Assembly (NCBI RefSeq): GCF_000153765.1
Contig: NZ_DS022295.1
Span: 752,887 to 816,886, forward strand
From: Mariprofundus ferrooxydans PV-1
GTDB taxonomy: Bacteria; Pseudomonadota; Zetaproteobacteria; Mariprofundales; Mariprofundaceae
Length of the DNA stretch: 64,000 nucleotides
Direction of reading: 5' to 3'
In this document: positions 53,532-62,843 of the stretch, piece after piece
Numbering within the stretch: position 1 is the stretch's first letter
Layout of the letters: the number at the start of each line of letters is the position of its first letter
Notes under the pieces: generated by a model
Told to the model about the DNA's origin: nothing
The model's input: only the letters and a program-made list of their open reading frames with translations
Databases searched by the model: none
Translations under genes and position numbers: made by a program

Positions 53532-55958
53532 GCCCGCTCCCTGAGCACCTGTTCAATGGCTGATGTGATATCCATGCCTTCACGGGTCAGTTCCTTGATG
53601 CGAGCGAAGTCCTCGGCCTTGCTCGAATACAAGCAGTGTGGAATATGGATCCACGACAAGACGCCCGATGCCCATGCCCGCTGCCGAGTAGATGAACACC
53701 TCGGAGAACTCTCCATGCGAGGTTTTCAGGCTCATCAGCATCCGCTTCATGGAATCGTCCACCTTGAGCCTGCCGGATTCGGTCAGTTGCTCGACGCTCT
53801 CCTTTTTCTGGCGGAGCAGGAGCAGCCAGTCGGAATTCTCGAAGGCGGCGAGCGATGCGTCGTACTTGTAATAGTCGCCGATGGACTGTGTCGCGGTGAT
53901 GAATGCACCGCCATACTTGCGCACGCGGCGGTATCCGGTCTCGATGAACTCGCCCGCCCCGCTCATCAGATCCCAGGCCTCGTCGATGATGCAGATTTTG
54001 CGCTGACCGCGTTCGCCCAGATACATGGCCTGCTGGATCTGATACATCACAATCATCAGCACCACGGCCTGCAAGTCCTTTTTAGCCTTCAGTTCCTCCA
54101 GCTCCAGCACGACGAAGCGGTTGTCGAAATCCAGCGTATTGCGCCCCTCGAAATAACGGGCGTACATGCCGCGCGCCGTGTATGGCAGCAGCATGCGCGC
54201 GAGGTCACGGGCGCGGTCGTCATCCTGGGCGGCGAGCCAGTCCGCCACATCGGTCACGGTCATGGTGTTGCCCCTGGACTCCCAGGATCGGCGGATGGCC
54301 TCCTCCAGCATTGCGTTTTCCAGGTCGTCCGTTTCTCTGGATGCAGCGGCCATGCGGGCAAGCAATGGCTTGAGCAGCGCCATCTCCTCATCCAGATCGC
54401 GCACATGCGTGAAGGGGTTGATGCAGATGTTGCTATCCGGCGCGAACTCGATGAATTCCCCTTCCAGCAGGCGGCAGAGCTTCTCGTAGCTTCTCCCAAC
54501 ATCGATGATCCAGACGCGCCCGCCGATGCCGAGATAGGAAAGTGTGATTTCATTGAGCAGGAACGACTTCTCCGATCCGCTGGCCGCGGCGACGGCCACG
54601 TTGTAGTTGCCCTCCTTGTTATCGAACAGATCGAAGTGCATCACCTGACCGCGCCTGGAGTAGAGCATCAGCGTCGGTGTGCCGGTGCCTTTCCAGTCGG
54701 CGAGCAGCGGTGCCATGTGCATCGCGTTGCCGGTAGTCTTGGTCGAGTATCGCTCCATGCGCTTGATGTCCGACCACATCTCTTTTGACAGCGTCATCGG
54801 CAACGCCGCGAGCAGGCCCTGCGTCTGCATGAAGCGGTCGAGGCACGATTCCCAGCTCTTCCCGCGAAGCACGGCACGGGCAGCCTGTTCAGCCTGAACA
54901 CCCCGCCCCCTGGGCGCAAACAGCACCAACTGGTGGTAGAGCTGCACCATGCTGTGTCCCTCGGCCAGGGCATGCATCACGATGTCCCAGTCCCGTTTCT
55001 TGAGCGCGAAATCGGGCAGGAACTTTGCCATCGGCGTTTCGGCATCATGCGTGGCTCGGGCCGCCTTCATCTGCGCGCCCGCCTTGGCCGACTCCAGATC
55101 AGGAAGGTGAACGCCCAGCGTGAACAGGAACGGACACGGATACTGGAGATTGGCCTGGTAGAAATCGCCGACAAGGCCGGACATTCCCCACAGTGGAAAT
55201 TCCTCGGGGTAATTCTTGACCGACATCATGCGCACCTCAGTGCGCCCATTGATCAGGATGTGGTCGGGCTTCACATCCAGTGTCGTGCCATAATTCAGGA
55301 TCTGATTGCGAATCAGCCTGCCGGGGTCATAGGCGATGTCCCGGTCGTAGTCCTCCTGATTCAGCATCTCGGCCAGCCAGGTGATGAGCGCGGACGGACT
55401 CATATCCCATGCCGGCAGATGCGCGCCGGCAAGCACGGCCTTTGCTCCCCGGCGCAGCTCGATAAGCCGCGCGCGATTCTCCTCACTCATCCGCCCTGGC
55501 AATGTCACGGAGACAAACACCCTGAAGTCACGAATAAGATACGGCGCGCTGTTGAACAGGGATGCTCTCGCGCCGCTCAGGATGTATTCCACACGGCGTC
55601 GGGCCAATGTCCGGTAGATGCCGCTTGCACGTTGGCTGTCCGATGTCTCGCTTATCCGGATCGAAGCCCAACCGGCCAACATTGAACGGATGTTCGGAGA
55701 TGCGTACATGTGCACCTGGATACCCGTGTCGGGCGGCCAGCCGAGAGTCAGAAGGCTCGTCAGGATACGCGCCATCTCCATGTCCGCGCCAACCTGTGGC
55801 ATGCACTCCATCACGAACCCGTGCGAGTTCTCGTTTTCATAGACGCAATCCGCTGCATCGGCGGCCAGATACGGCAACCAGTGGGAGAAGCGCGGCGCCT
55901 GGTGTGACGCCGGGTCCAGAGCGTCGGGTTCGATCAGCCGGCGCAATGCACGCATCAT
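53528..55958 (-). pseudogene. traC: TraC, F-type transfer ATPase, with frameshift and altered P-loop
   Basis: ATG 55958 overlaps the traV stop. The frame carries a TraC (VirB4-like) ATPase for about 780 residues but ends at 53580 with an unrelated tail. One extra base near 53633 explains this: the adjacent frame gives LYSSKAEDFARIKELTREGM and an ordinary end at 53528. The Walker A reads AASGSEKSF at about 458-466, with Glu (codon 54572-54570, GAG) where the P-loop needs Gly. Walker B (KICIIDEAWDLM) is intact. TraC drives pilus assembly, so both changes could abolish it. Sequencing error is possible for the frameshift. Confidence 0.8.
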
Positions 55959-56419
55959 TGATGCGCCTCCGGCTTGGCGGATGCGGCTGCCCGCGAGGCC
56001 TGTTGCCCGGAGTTCTTCGCGGGCGGAATCACACGCGGCACGAAATGCTTCCGGATGCTCCCCCGCGCCCTGTCGATATACCATCGGCCATGATCCAGCA
56101 CCAGATAAACGTAGGTCTGATCGTGGTAATCGCCGTCCACGTCCACCCATGGCGCCATCCATACACGCAGCACACGCTCCCCGGACCGGATTGGATCTCC
56201 CGGGCGGATGATCGCCGGCATGCCCGTGGGAGAGTCCGGTGACCCCACATGCTGCCGGTGCGCGTTGGCATAAACCTGGGACACTGACCGGCACCCCGGC
56301 CCTGTCATGTCATCCGTGCAGGAAAATTTCGGGGTGGCACACCCCATGAGAAGCACGGCCACGCTCGACACCATCAACATGGATCGAATGGAATGCTTGT
56401 TCAGCCTGAACATTTTCAT
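55955..56419 (-). CDS. traV: TraV, F-type outer-membrane lipoprotein
   Basis: 154 residues from ATG 56419, overlapping the dsbC-like stop; the longer open frame is a shadow. Lipobox LLMGC at about 20-24, then FSCTDDMTGPGCRSVSQVY with the two conserved cysteines of TraV. With TraK and TraB it forms the outer-membrane core of the secretion channel. Confidence 0.9.
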   Translation of the reverse strand: MKMFRLNKHSIRSMLMVSSVAVLLMGCATPKFSCTDDMTGPGCRSVSQVYANAHRQHVGSPDSPTGMPAIIRPGDPIRSGERVLRVWMAPWVDVDGDYHDQTYVYLVLDHGRWYIDRARGSIRKHFVPRVIPPAKNSGQQASRAAASAKPEAHQ

Positions 56420-57153
56420 TGCCCCTTGCCCGGGCCGCGCAGCCACGCCGCAAGCGATGCCGCGGAGTCCGGCGCGCCCTGCATGATGCGCCCATCGGGC
56501 GCAATCAGTCCCGGCGTGCCGTTGATGCCAAGCTTCGCTGCCAACTGGATGTTGCGGTCGATGGGGGTTGCGCAAGCGCCTCTTTTCAGCTGCTTGCCGT
56601 TCAGCATTACGTCCAGCAGTGCCTTGTGACGATCTTTCGCACACCATATGGATTCCGCCTTGGCGCGGGCATCCGGATGAATGGACTCAAGCGGAAACAG
56701 AAAGGTATAGACCCGCACCTTTGGCATCTCCTTCATGATTTTCTCCAGATGCTTGCAGTACGGGCACTCCGGGTCGGTGAAGACGGCGAGCCTCATGCCA
56801 TCCTTTGGCCCCGAAGCGATGGCATCACGAAGCGGCAGATCCTTCCAACTCACCCGGTTGATATCCGCCAGCCGGTTGGCGGTCAGATCCCGGCGCGTAG
56901 CGGGATCATAGATATGGCCCATCAGGAACAGTTTCCCGCGCTTGTCGGTGTAGGCGATGTTTCTGCCCATGACGACCTCATAGACGCCGGCAATGGGCGA
57001 ACGGTTGACTGCCGTCACCGTGGTGCCGGGCAGCGTGGCCATGACCGCCTGGCGCACATCCTTGCATTCCGGGCACTTCCCGCCTTGTGCGAACGCCGCG
57101 CCCCCGTCCGCAACGGAAAGGGCTGCAATCATGATGGCCTGTTTCATTGTCAT
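56416..57153 (-). CDS. DsbC-like periplasmic disulfide isomerase
   Basis: 245 residues from ATG 57153 (AAGGAGA upstream, overlapping the traB stop). Signal peptide (about 1-22), a DsbC-type N-terminal dimer domain, and a thioredoxin domain with CPYC at residues 130-133 (FTDPECPYCKHLEKIM). Placed between traB and traV, it likely rearranges disulfides in Cys-rich transfer proteins such as TraU and TraN. Confidence 0.9.
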   Translation of the reverse strand: MTMKQAIMIAALSVADGGAAFAQGGKCPECKDVRQAVMATLPGTTVTAVNRSPIAGVYEVVMGRNIAYTDKRGKLFLMGHIYDPATRRDLTANRLADINRVSWKDLPLRDAIASGPKDGMRLAVFTDPECPYCKHLEKIMKEMPKVRVYTFLFPLESIHPDARAKAESIWCAKDRHKALLDVMLNGKQLKRGACATPIDRNIQLAAKLGINGTPGLIAPDGRIMQGAPDSAASLAAWLRGPGKGQ

Positions 57154-58487
57154 GGTTGTTTCTCCTTGTGCCACCGGGGCAAACGCACGCCCCGGTTGAT
57201 GATGACATCCACGGCGCGTCCCGCGTCCACCTCGATCACCGGATAGAGCTTGTTCGCCTGCTGGATGTAGAAATCCGCCAGCTTGTTGAGCGCCTTGCCG
57301 ACGCCGGAATAGATGCCGGCGCGTGCGGCGGCGCCCGGCTGGATCGTCGAAGTCACGCCCAGCGGTGAGACCGACTGTGTAGAAAGCGACTGCGTGAAGG
57401 CGTCGCCAATCCCCGAGGCGATTCCGGCGAGCAATGCCTTGGCCAACACCTGCCCCTGCTTGCTCACCAGCCGGCCGCGCATGCCGACCTTGCCGTCCTC
57501 GCCCGTCACATAGCCATCAATCGCCTCCTCGATGGCGTGGCCGTCATCGTCGATGCAGGCGAGCTTCTCCAGCCGGAGATAGGCGCGCTCACTCGATATG
57601 TCGCCGTAGCCCGCGGCCGTGATGAAACACTCCCGGAAATTCTCCCGGTAACGGTTTGGCATCTGCGTCATGTCCGTCACTTCCAGGAGCACCGGCTGCG
57701 GGTTCTGCTGCGCCTGACCGCCGGTGGCCGCGTCCAGGCCATTCAGCAGACGCGCGGGCGTGAAGCTGATGGCCAGCCATGCGCTCCTGTCATCGTTCTC
57801 CTTCGCGGGCTCATCGACGGGAGGACTCATGTGTACCACCAGCATGCCGCCACTTTGCGGAGGGGAGGGATTTTGCGCCGGTGGCATGCCGGTGGTAGCT
57901 GGAGCCTGGCCGCTGGGCAAATTGATCGGCTGAGGCGTAATCGGGGCAATGGTCGTTCCGGTCGGCGCGGTATTGGGGCCGATGGCCGGTATGGATGCCG
58001 GCGCGTTCATCGGTTGCGGCGGCAGGGAGGGAAGCGTCGGATTGAGCAATGAGCCACCATCCTCCACATTGAAATGGCTCTCCCCCACGCCCGCATCCGC
58101 GCGCTCCTGGCGCAGGCGATCGATCTCCTGCCTCAGTTCACGGATCTCCTGTTGCATGTTCCGCATGTCCGATTCGGACTTGGTGATCCAGATATCCTTG
58201 TCCGACACGCCAGCACCTGGCGCGGTAATCGAATGCACCTCGACATCGCCCGGCGCATCGACCGGCTGCATGTCCGCACTTTCTTCGGAACGTTCGCTCA
58301 AAGAGACGCTGATCACAGCCAGAACCAGCAACACCAGCACAATGCCGCCAGCCAGCAGCCATTGCTGCCCACGCCGGCTGCCCTGCTCCGCCAGGTCGCC
58401 GGGAAGCTGATGCTTGTTGTTCAGGTTGAACAACCCGAGAAGCCAGCCCTTGATGGTTCCGGGGTTCCGTTCCGGCGTGTCACTCAT
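57150..58487 (-). CDS. traB: TraB, F-type transfer channel protein (VirB10-like)
   Basis: 445 residues from ATG 58487. One membrane segment (about 41-62), a coiled coil (about 100-135, MRNMQQEIRELRQEIDRLRQE), a Pro/Ala-rich linker and the C-terminal TraB/VirB10 domain (FTPARLLNGLDAATGG, then GRLVSKQGQVLAKALLAG). It spans the envelope and links the inner-membrane machinery to the TraK/TraV core. Confidence 0.93.
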   Translation of the reverse strand: MSDTPERNPGTIKGWLLGLFNLNNKHQLPGDLAEQGSRRGQQWLLAGGIVLVLLVLAVISVSLSERSEESADMQPVDAPGDVEVHSITAPGAGVSDKDIWITKSESDMRNMQQEIRELRQEIDRLRQERADAGVGESHFNVEDGGSLLNPTLPSLPPQPMNAPASIPAIGPNTAPTGTTIAPITPQPINLPSGQAPATTGMPPAQNPSPPQSGGMLVVHMSPPVDEPAKENDDRSAWLAISFTPARLLNGLDAATGGQAQQNPQPVLLEVTDMTQMPNRYRENFRECFITAAGYGDISSERAYLRLEKLACIDDDGHAIEEAIDGYVTGEDGKVGMRGRLVSKQGQVLAKALLAGIASGIGDAFTQSLSTQSVSPLGVTSTIQPGAAARAGIYSGVGKALNKLADFYIQQANKLYPVIEVDAGRAVDVIINRGVRLPRWHKEKQP

Positions 58488-59220
58488 GGCCCACTTCCCG
58501 GACGATGATGACCATCGTGGCATTGCCGGGAGGAATGCTGACCGCTCCTTCCGCATTCAGATGCATGCGCTCCACCGAGACGGCGGCGACGCCATTCGAA
58601 TACAGCTCCTGCTCGGCCATGCGGATCACCTTGTCGCCGCTATTGGCAAGCCGATAGCGCTCCACGTTGAAATCTCCGCAGCGCATGACGCGGTTCAGAT
58701 GGAAATTCGTTCCCTTCCAGAGCGGTACGCGCTTGTCCGTTTCGGAGATCTCACAATGGCGAGGCACATCGCCCAGGGCCATGGCGCGCACCAGGCGTTT
58801 GATCCTCGCCTCCCGCTTCTCGACACCTGCGGGATTGCTTACCTGCGGCCGCTGCCTTCGGGGGCGAATGACCAGGCTTTGTCCGGAAATGCGCGCGGGC
58901 TTCAGCAACAGGGTATAGTCCCGGCCCTCGGCGTCGGTGAGAAACAGGGTGAATGCCTTGTGTTTGTCCGGCACGTTCTCGTTCACTCGGACAAATATCT
59001 GTCCCCGCTTGTCGTCCGTCTCGATGGCGATGCGGCCGCTTCGCGGGCCTACCGCCATCGTGATAAAACCTCCGGCGATGCGGATGCGGTTCGGATCGTG
59101 GTCGGAGATGCGGGCGACCAGGGAGTCAGAATCGGCCGCATCCAGAATCTGGATGGCGAACGCGCTAGTCGGCGCTGCCGTCAGAATCATTGCCGCCAAC
59201 AAGCGCAATACTCGTGACAT
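58480..59220 (-). CDS. traK: TraK, F-type secretin-like core protein
   Basis: 246 residues with signal peptide (about 4-22, TSAFA) and the TraK domain ISDHDPNRIRIAGGFI, then a C-terminal part resembling secretin N1-like folds. Part of the outer-membrane core with TraB and TraV. The start lies 56 bases inside traE, an unusually long overlap. Confidence 0.9.
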   Translation of the reverse strand: MSRVLRLLAAMILTAAPTSAFAIQILDAADSDSLVARISDHDPNRIRIAGGFITMAVGPRSGRIAIETDDKRGQIFVRVNENVPDKHKAFTLFLTDAEGRDYTLLLKPARISGQSLVIRPRRQRPQVSNPAGVEKREARIKRLVRAMALGDVPRHCEISETDKRVPLWKGTNFHLNRVMRCGDFNVERYRLANSGDKVIRMAEQELYSNGVAAVSVERMHLNAEGAVSIPPGNATMVIIVREVGHE

Positions 59221-59749
59221 AAAACCTCCCGTTAATGTTCTTGCAGCCGATATCCAGCTTTCTTGTCTTCGATGATCCGAGCTTCCCGCCGATGAAGGTC
59301 TTCAGCTCGCCCTCCACCTGGATGCGGCAGCGGCTTTTCGACAGGTAGATTTGATTCGGATAAAACATCGTGGACATCTGGTAGCGATCGAAGCGTTCCC
59401 GCTTCGCTTCCAGTTCGGACTGAAGCTCCCCGTAAGCCTCCGGGATTAGATACGGTTTCAGTTGCTCTGCCTGAAACTTCAGGCTTGCCGGCGTGGCATT
59501 GAGCATCATGTAGGCGATGAATGTGCCCATCTGTTCCAGATAGGACGGACTGAAATCCGATGTTGAAACCCAGAAGTCCTTCGCCACCGTCGGCGGAGCC
59601 GCCACCTCCATCCGAATATCCGTGGGCGCCGTCAGCAATCGAACCAGCATAAGCAAGGCGACGGCGATGGAACCAAGCAAGGCGGCGCGCAGGAAACGCA
59701 CCTCGCTGGCGAGTCGCTCGATTCCGTCCGCCAGACGTTCCCGTCTCAT
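59165..59749 (-). CDS. traE: TraE, F-type transfer protein (VirB5/8-like)
   Basis: 194 residues with one N-terminal membrane segment (about 22-42) and the TraE pattern DFWVSTSDFSPSYLEQMGTFIAYMML. VirB8-like inner-membrane component. Overlaps traL by four bases. Confidence 0.92.
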   Translation of the reverse strand: MRRERLADGIERLASEVRFLRAALLGSIAVALLMLVRLLTAPTDIRMEVAAPPTVAKDFWVSTSDFSPSYLEQMGTFIAYMMLNATPASLKFQAEQLKPYLIPEAYGELQSELEAKRERFDRYQMSTMFYPNQIYLSKSRCRIQVEGELKTFIGGKLGSSKTRKLDIGCKNINGRFYVTSIALVGGNDSDGSAD

Positions 59750-60051
59750 CCGACGAACCTCGTCACATACGATGGCGGCGTACGCTTCAGTCCCATGTCC
59801 ACCGGCAGATACCAGTAGGCGGTATGGACCAGATAGCCACGTCCGCGACCGGACTTGAGGCGGCCGATGGCCATGCCGGCAATCACTCCGAGGATGGCGC
59901 CGGCGATAACCATGTTGACCACGATGGAGAAACCGATGATGGCGACGACGATCAGGGCCTGATCAAAGTCCCACCACAGGAATTTCTCCGGGTCGTCCAG
60001 ATGACGCGGCATCCGTAAGCCCAGGCGTTCTTGCGAGTCCATACCGCCCAT
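59746..60051 (-). CDS. traL: TraL, F-type transfer protein (VirB3-like)
   Basis: 101 residues from ATG 60051 (ATG 60042 is an alternative). MPRHLDDPEKFLWWDFDQALIVV is characteristic of TraL, with two membrane segments. The longer open frame upstream is a shadow of the pilin gene. Needed for pilus assembly. Confidence 0.92.
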   Translation of the reverse strand: MGGMDSQERLGLRMPRHLDDPEKFLWWDFDQALIVVAIIGFSIVVNMVIAGAILGVIAGMAIGRLKSGRGRGYLVHTAYWYLPVDMGLKRTPPSYVTRFVG

Positions 60052-60055
60052 GGAA

Positions 60056-60355
60056 TCAGATCGTCGCCGTGGCCACGCCCTGGATAATCGCCACGCCGTA
60101 GGCGACCAAAAACGCAATGCCGATGCCGAGCAGCGGCGGCAGCAGGCTCTTGGTCCATGCGGCCACGCCCAATCCAATGAAAAAGCTAAGCACCGCGAAG
60201 ATCTTGCCACCGTAGCCTTGCACCCATCCAACCAGCGTATTGTAAGCAGTCTGGAAGACCAGACCTGTGGTGCCGGCGTAGGCCTCTGTCGTGGTCACAA
60301 TCAGCATGACCGCCATCATGCCCATCATGGGCAGCATTTTTTGCATCTGTTTCAT
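60056..60355 (-). CDS. traA: TraA-like pilin precursor
   Basis: 99 residues. A leader of about 27 residues (MKQMQKMLPMMGMMAVMLIV ... AYA) is followed by a mature pilin of about 70 residues with two hydrophobic segments, the size and layout of F-type pilins. Probably cleaved by signal peptidase. Lies between an OmpA-like lipoprotein gene (four-base overlap) and traL. Confidence 0.82.
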   Translation of the reverse strand: MKQMQKMLPMMGMMAVMLIVTTTEAYAGTTGLVFQTAYNTLVGWVQGYGGKIFAVLSFFIGLGVAAWTKSLLPPLLGIGIAFLVAYGVAIIQGVATATI

Positions 60356-60948
60356 CGTTTACTCTCCTTTCTGATGTAGATTTCCACTCGCCTGTTTTCA
60401 GGACGGAGTCCGGGTTGCCGCGCATAGCAGCACTTGCCGAATGCGCGGATTTCATATCCAGGTTGGCGCTCCAGGTGCTCGGACAGCCAGCGGCGCACAG
60501 CCTGGGCCCTTCGCCATGCCAGGTGCTGGTTGTACGCCATGCCTCCTGCCGCGTCGGTGTAACCGCGAAGGATGATCGTGGTGTTCCGGCCGATGTCCTT
60601 GAACAGGCCTGCTAGTTTTGTCTTCTCGTTGGGCTTGATTGTCGCGCTGTTGAAATCGAAATGAATAATGGCAGCGGGCTTCCACTGCTTTACTACTGCG
60701 TTTGCCTTCCTGGGTGGGGTGGGCTCCTTATGCGGTGATTCGCCAGTCTCCGCGGTCTTGGGTGTCAGGGATGGGCAAGCACCGCACCAGACGAAGCGCT
60801 CTTTTCCGTTCGCCGTTTCCTGCGCGATGCCATAGACCGCCACGGGCTTTGAGGATGCATCCGCCTTGTTTTGTTGCGGATATGGAGTATCCGTAGCGCA
60901 TCCCGAGATCAGGGCTGTTCCAAGAATAAGAGGCAGAATCCATCGCAT
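60352..60948 (-). CDS. OmpA-domain lipoprotein
   Basis: 198 residues: lipobox LISGC (about 13-17) and an OmpA C-terminal peptidoglycan-binding domain (about 95-195, HFDFNSATIKPNEKTKLAGLF, RGYTDAAGGMAYNQHLAWRRAQAV). It probably anchors the transfer apparatus to the cell wall. First gene of the transfer operon in view. Not part of the canonical F operon. Confidence 0.88.
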   Translation of the reverse strand: MRWILPLILGTALISGCATDTPYPQQNKADASSKPVAVYGIAQETANGKERFVWCGACPSLTPKTAETGESPHKEPTPPRKANAVVKQWKPAAIIHFDFNSATIKPNEKTKLAGLFKDIGRNTTIILRGYTDAAGGMAYNQHLAWRRAQAVRRWLSEHLERQPGYEIRAFGKCCYARQPGLRPENRRVEIYIRKESKR

Positions 60949-61239
60949 GGCGGCAAGTCTTGGTCATGCATCGATGGTTGGCATAAAACCTTCCGGGAAA
61001 CGGTGAGGGTTTCTATCGCCCCCTCTTAAACTACCCCCGTACTACTTTTCAGGGGGCAATGGCAGGCAAGCAATATGGCGACAGGTTGGAGTCAGCATGT
61101 AACCGAGCCATCTGACCTGCTGCGTCTCCTGATTCCATTTCAGCTCTTATCATCTGCACCACGATATATCTCGACCTTGGCAGTCTCTCCATCGCTAGTG
61201 CTCTCCTCGCACAGTGGCGACCTAACCAGTTGGAATTCA
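60949..61239. other. Intergenic region upstream of the transfer operon
   Basis: About 290 bases, probably holding the operon promoter, between the OmpA-like gene and abiEii. A 64-codon minus-strand frame (61049-61243) is weakly supported. I see no convincing -35/-10 pair. Confidence 0.4.
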
Positions 61240-62124
61240 TCATCCATTACCATTTCTCGCAATGTCCACCATACTCATCAACATAGGCCTGATTTCTTCG
61301 ACTGTTTCATGTAGCGTCGCTTTTGCACTGTTTCCAACAGCGGCACGTCTTATAAATGCAGCCCATTGCTTCTGCTTCATATCATCCCTTGAAAACTCAC
61401 CGGTCAGAGCGACCGGCGTATCTGATGGAAGCGCAGTGCCACGCCTCCTGAATGTATTGGCTATCGCCATGGCCAGCGTGTCGCAATCCGGTTTCATGAA
61501 CTTCGATAATGCCCAAATGTCATAGAAATCTTTCATCCTGCTATTGGCAAACCCCAGGTGAACCATGGCCTCAAACTTCTCCGCGATGACGGTCTCGACC
61601 GGATAGGCTTTCAGCTTTGGTGCTGGCATGTCGAGAAGAACCGGATACTCGATTTCCTGTGCCGCTGGCGTAATCACGTCGCCGATACCTATGTCCGCCT
61701 GAATCGAGATACGGGCACCTGATAGCTTTGCTGTCATCGTGATCCGAATGCCACCATAGGCATCTTCTTCTCTGATCTCTTCTGCGCTCACGGACGCAGG
61801 ATCAAATATCAGCCCGTCATCCGGTTCTACAGACTGATTGCATAGATTGGTAAACACTTCTCTGAGGTAATCCATCGATGCTTCTCCGGACTTGAGGAAA
61901 TCAGCGTCTTTCGTAGCCCTGAATGCATCACCACTCCAGTACGAGAAAAGCATCGCACCTTTCAGAACGAATTCATCCCGATACCGGGAGACGGACAATC
62001 GATACAGTAGTCGCTGTAAGCCATAGTCGGTCAGAATACGGTTGAAATTGACCTTCTGCTCACGCGAGATATTCAGCAGTCGTTGCCGAATTGAGGCTGC
62101 CGTATTTGTGCCTTTGCCGCTCAT
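61240..62124 (-). CDS. abiEii: AbiEii-type toxin (nucleotidyltransferase family)
   Basis: 294 residues. An N-terminal nucleotidyltransferase-type segment (FVLKGAMLFSYWSGDAFRATKDADF, with the G-S-x-D-x-D-like acidic pair) and the PVETVIAEKFEAMVHLG motif are typical of AbiEii. AbiE systems are type IV toxin-antitoxin and phage-abortive modules. Start overlaps the antitoxin stop by four bases. Likely aids ICE maintenance. Confidence 0.9.
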   Translation of the reverse strand: MSGKGTNTAASIRQRLLNISREQKVNFNRILTDYGLQRLLYRLSVSRYRDEFVLKGAMLFSYWSGDAFRATKDADFLKSGEASMDYLREVFTNLCNQSVEPDDGLIFDPASVSAEEIREEDAYGGIRITMTAKLSGARISIQADIGIGDVITPAAQEIEYPVLLDMPAPKLKAYPVETVIAEKFEAMVHLGFANSRMKDFYDIWALSKFMKPDCDTLAMAIANTFRRRGTALPSDTPVALTGEFSRDDMKQKQWAAFIRRAAVGNSAKATLHETVEEIRPMLMSMVDIARNGNG

Positions 62125-62741
62125 GCGATGAGCGTCTCAAGGTATGGCCGCATGACATTCTGAACGCGGCAAATGACAGCATACTTCTGAATTTCGTCCA
62201 TTGTGAATTTCCTTGCCTTCCAGCCATCCTTCAGAGCCTCGATGGCCACATCCAGGCCGATCTTGTTTCTGTATTTGAAACAGTCGGCAACCGTCTTTGC
62301 AGGATTATAAACAGGAATGGAAACTCCATCGATCACGCGATGTTCGATGCCGCTCTTAAGGGCGTCTCCTGAGAACCGTACGATCCGGATCGGAAGATCT
62401 TTTACCTGTGGCAGCCAATCTTTCCGATCAATCGCCAGCCAGACTTCAAAGGGTGCCTGTGTCGTCAGCTCATGCATGGCCAGTGCAGAAAGCAAACATA
62501 CCGTACCCTTGGGAATCCGCTTGCAGACCTCTACGACAGTCTGTTTCTCTGAAAGCTCTGCATTGGCCGCCATATATATGCCCCGAGAAGAGCGAAGGAG
62601 GATTCCACGTTCATAAAGGCGACTCAGATAACGGCGTGGAATGTTGTACGCATCAAGATCACGAGGGCGAATCATACCGCGCTCTTTAAGTAGCGATAGA
62701 ATTCGTTCTGTAGCTGTCTGACCACTTTTTGTTCGTCCCAT
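62121..62741 (-). CDS. abiEi: AbiEi-type antitoxin/transcriptional regulator
   Basis: 206 residues with an N-terminal winged-helix region (TERILSLLKERGMIRPRDLDAYNIPRRYLSRLYERGILLRSSRGIY) and a C-terminal AbiEi domain (VIDGVSIPVYNPAKTVADCFKYRNKIGLDVAIEALK). It should repress its own operon and neutralise AbiEii. Confidence 0.9.
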   Translation of the reverse strand: MGRTKSGQTATERILSLLKERGMIRPRDLDAYNIPRRYLSRLYERGILLRSSRGIYMAANAELSEKQTVVEVCKRIPKGTVCLLSALAMHELTTQAPFEVWLAIDRKDWLPQVKDLPIRIVRFSGDALKSGIEHRVIDGVSIPVYNPAKTVADCFKYRNKIGLDVAIEALKDGWKARKFTMDEIQKYAVICRVQNVMRPYLETLIA

Positions 62742-62843
62742 AACCTTGGCCTTTGATAGTAAGTGCCGATACTTTAGGACAGCATGACGAGAATAACAAC
62801 CAGTAATGCGTGGCTAGGTTGATCCCAGATACTCATTGGGACC

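Noticed and set aside
61049-61243. 64-codon minus-strand frame between the OmpA-like gene and abiEii
   Set aside because: It begins at the abiEii stop and has no clear product; evidence too thin to call.
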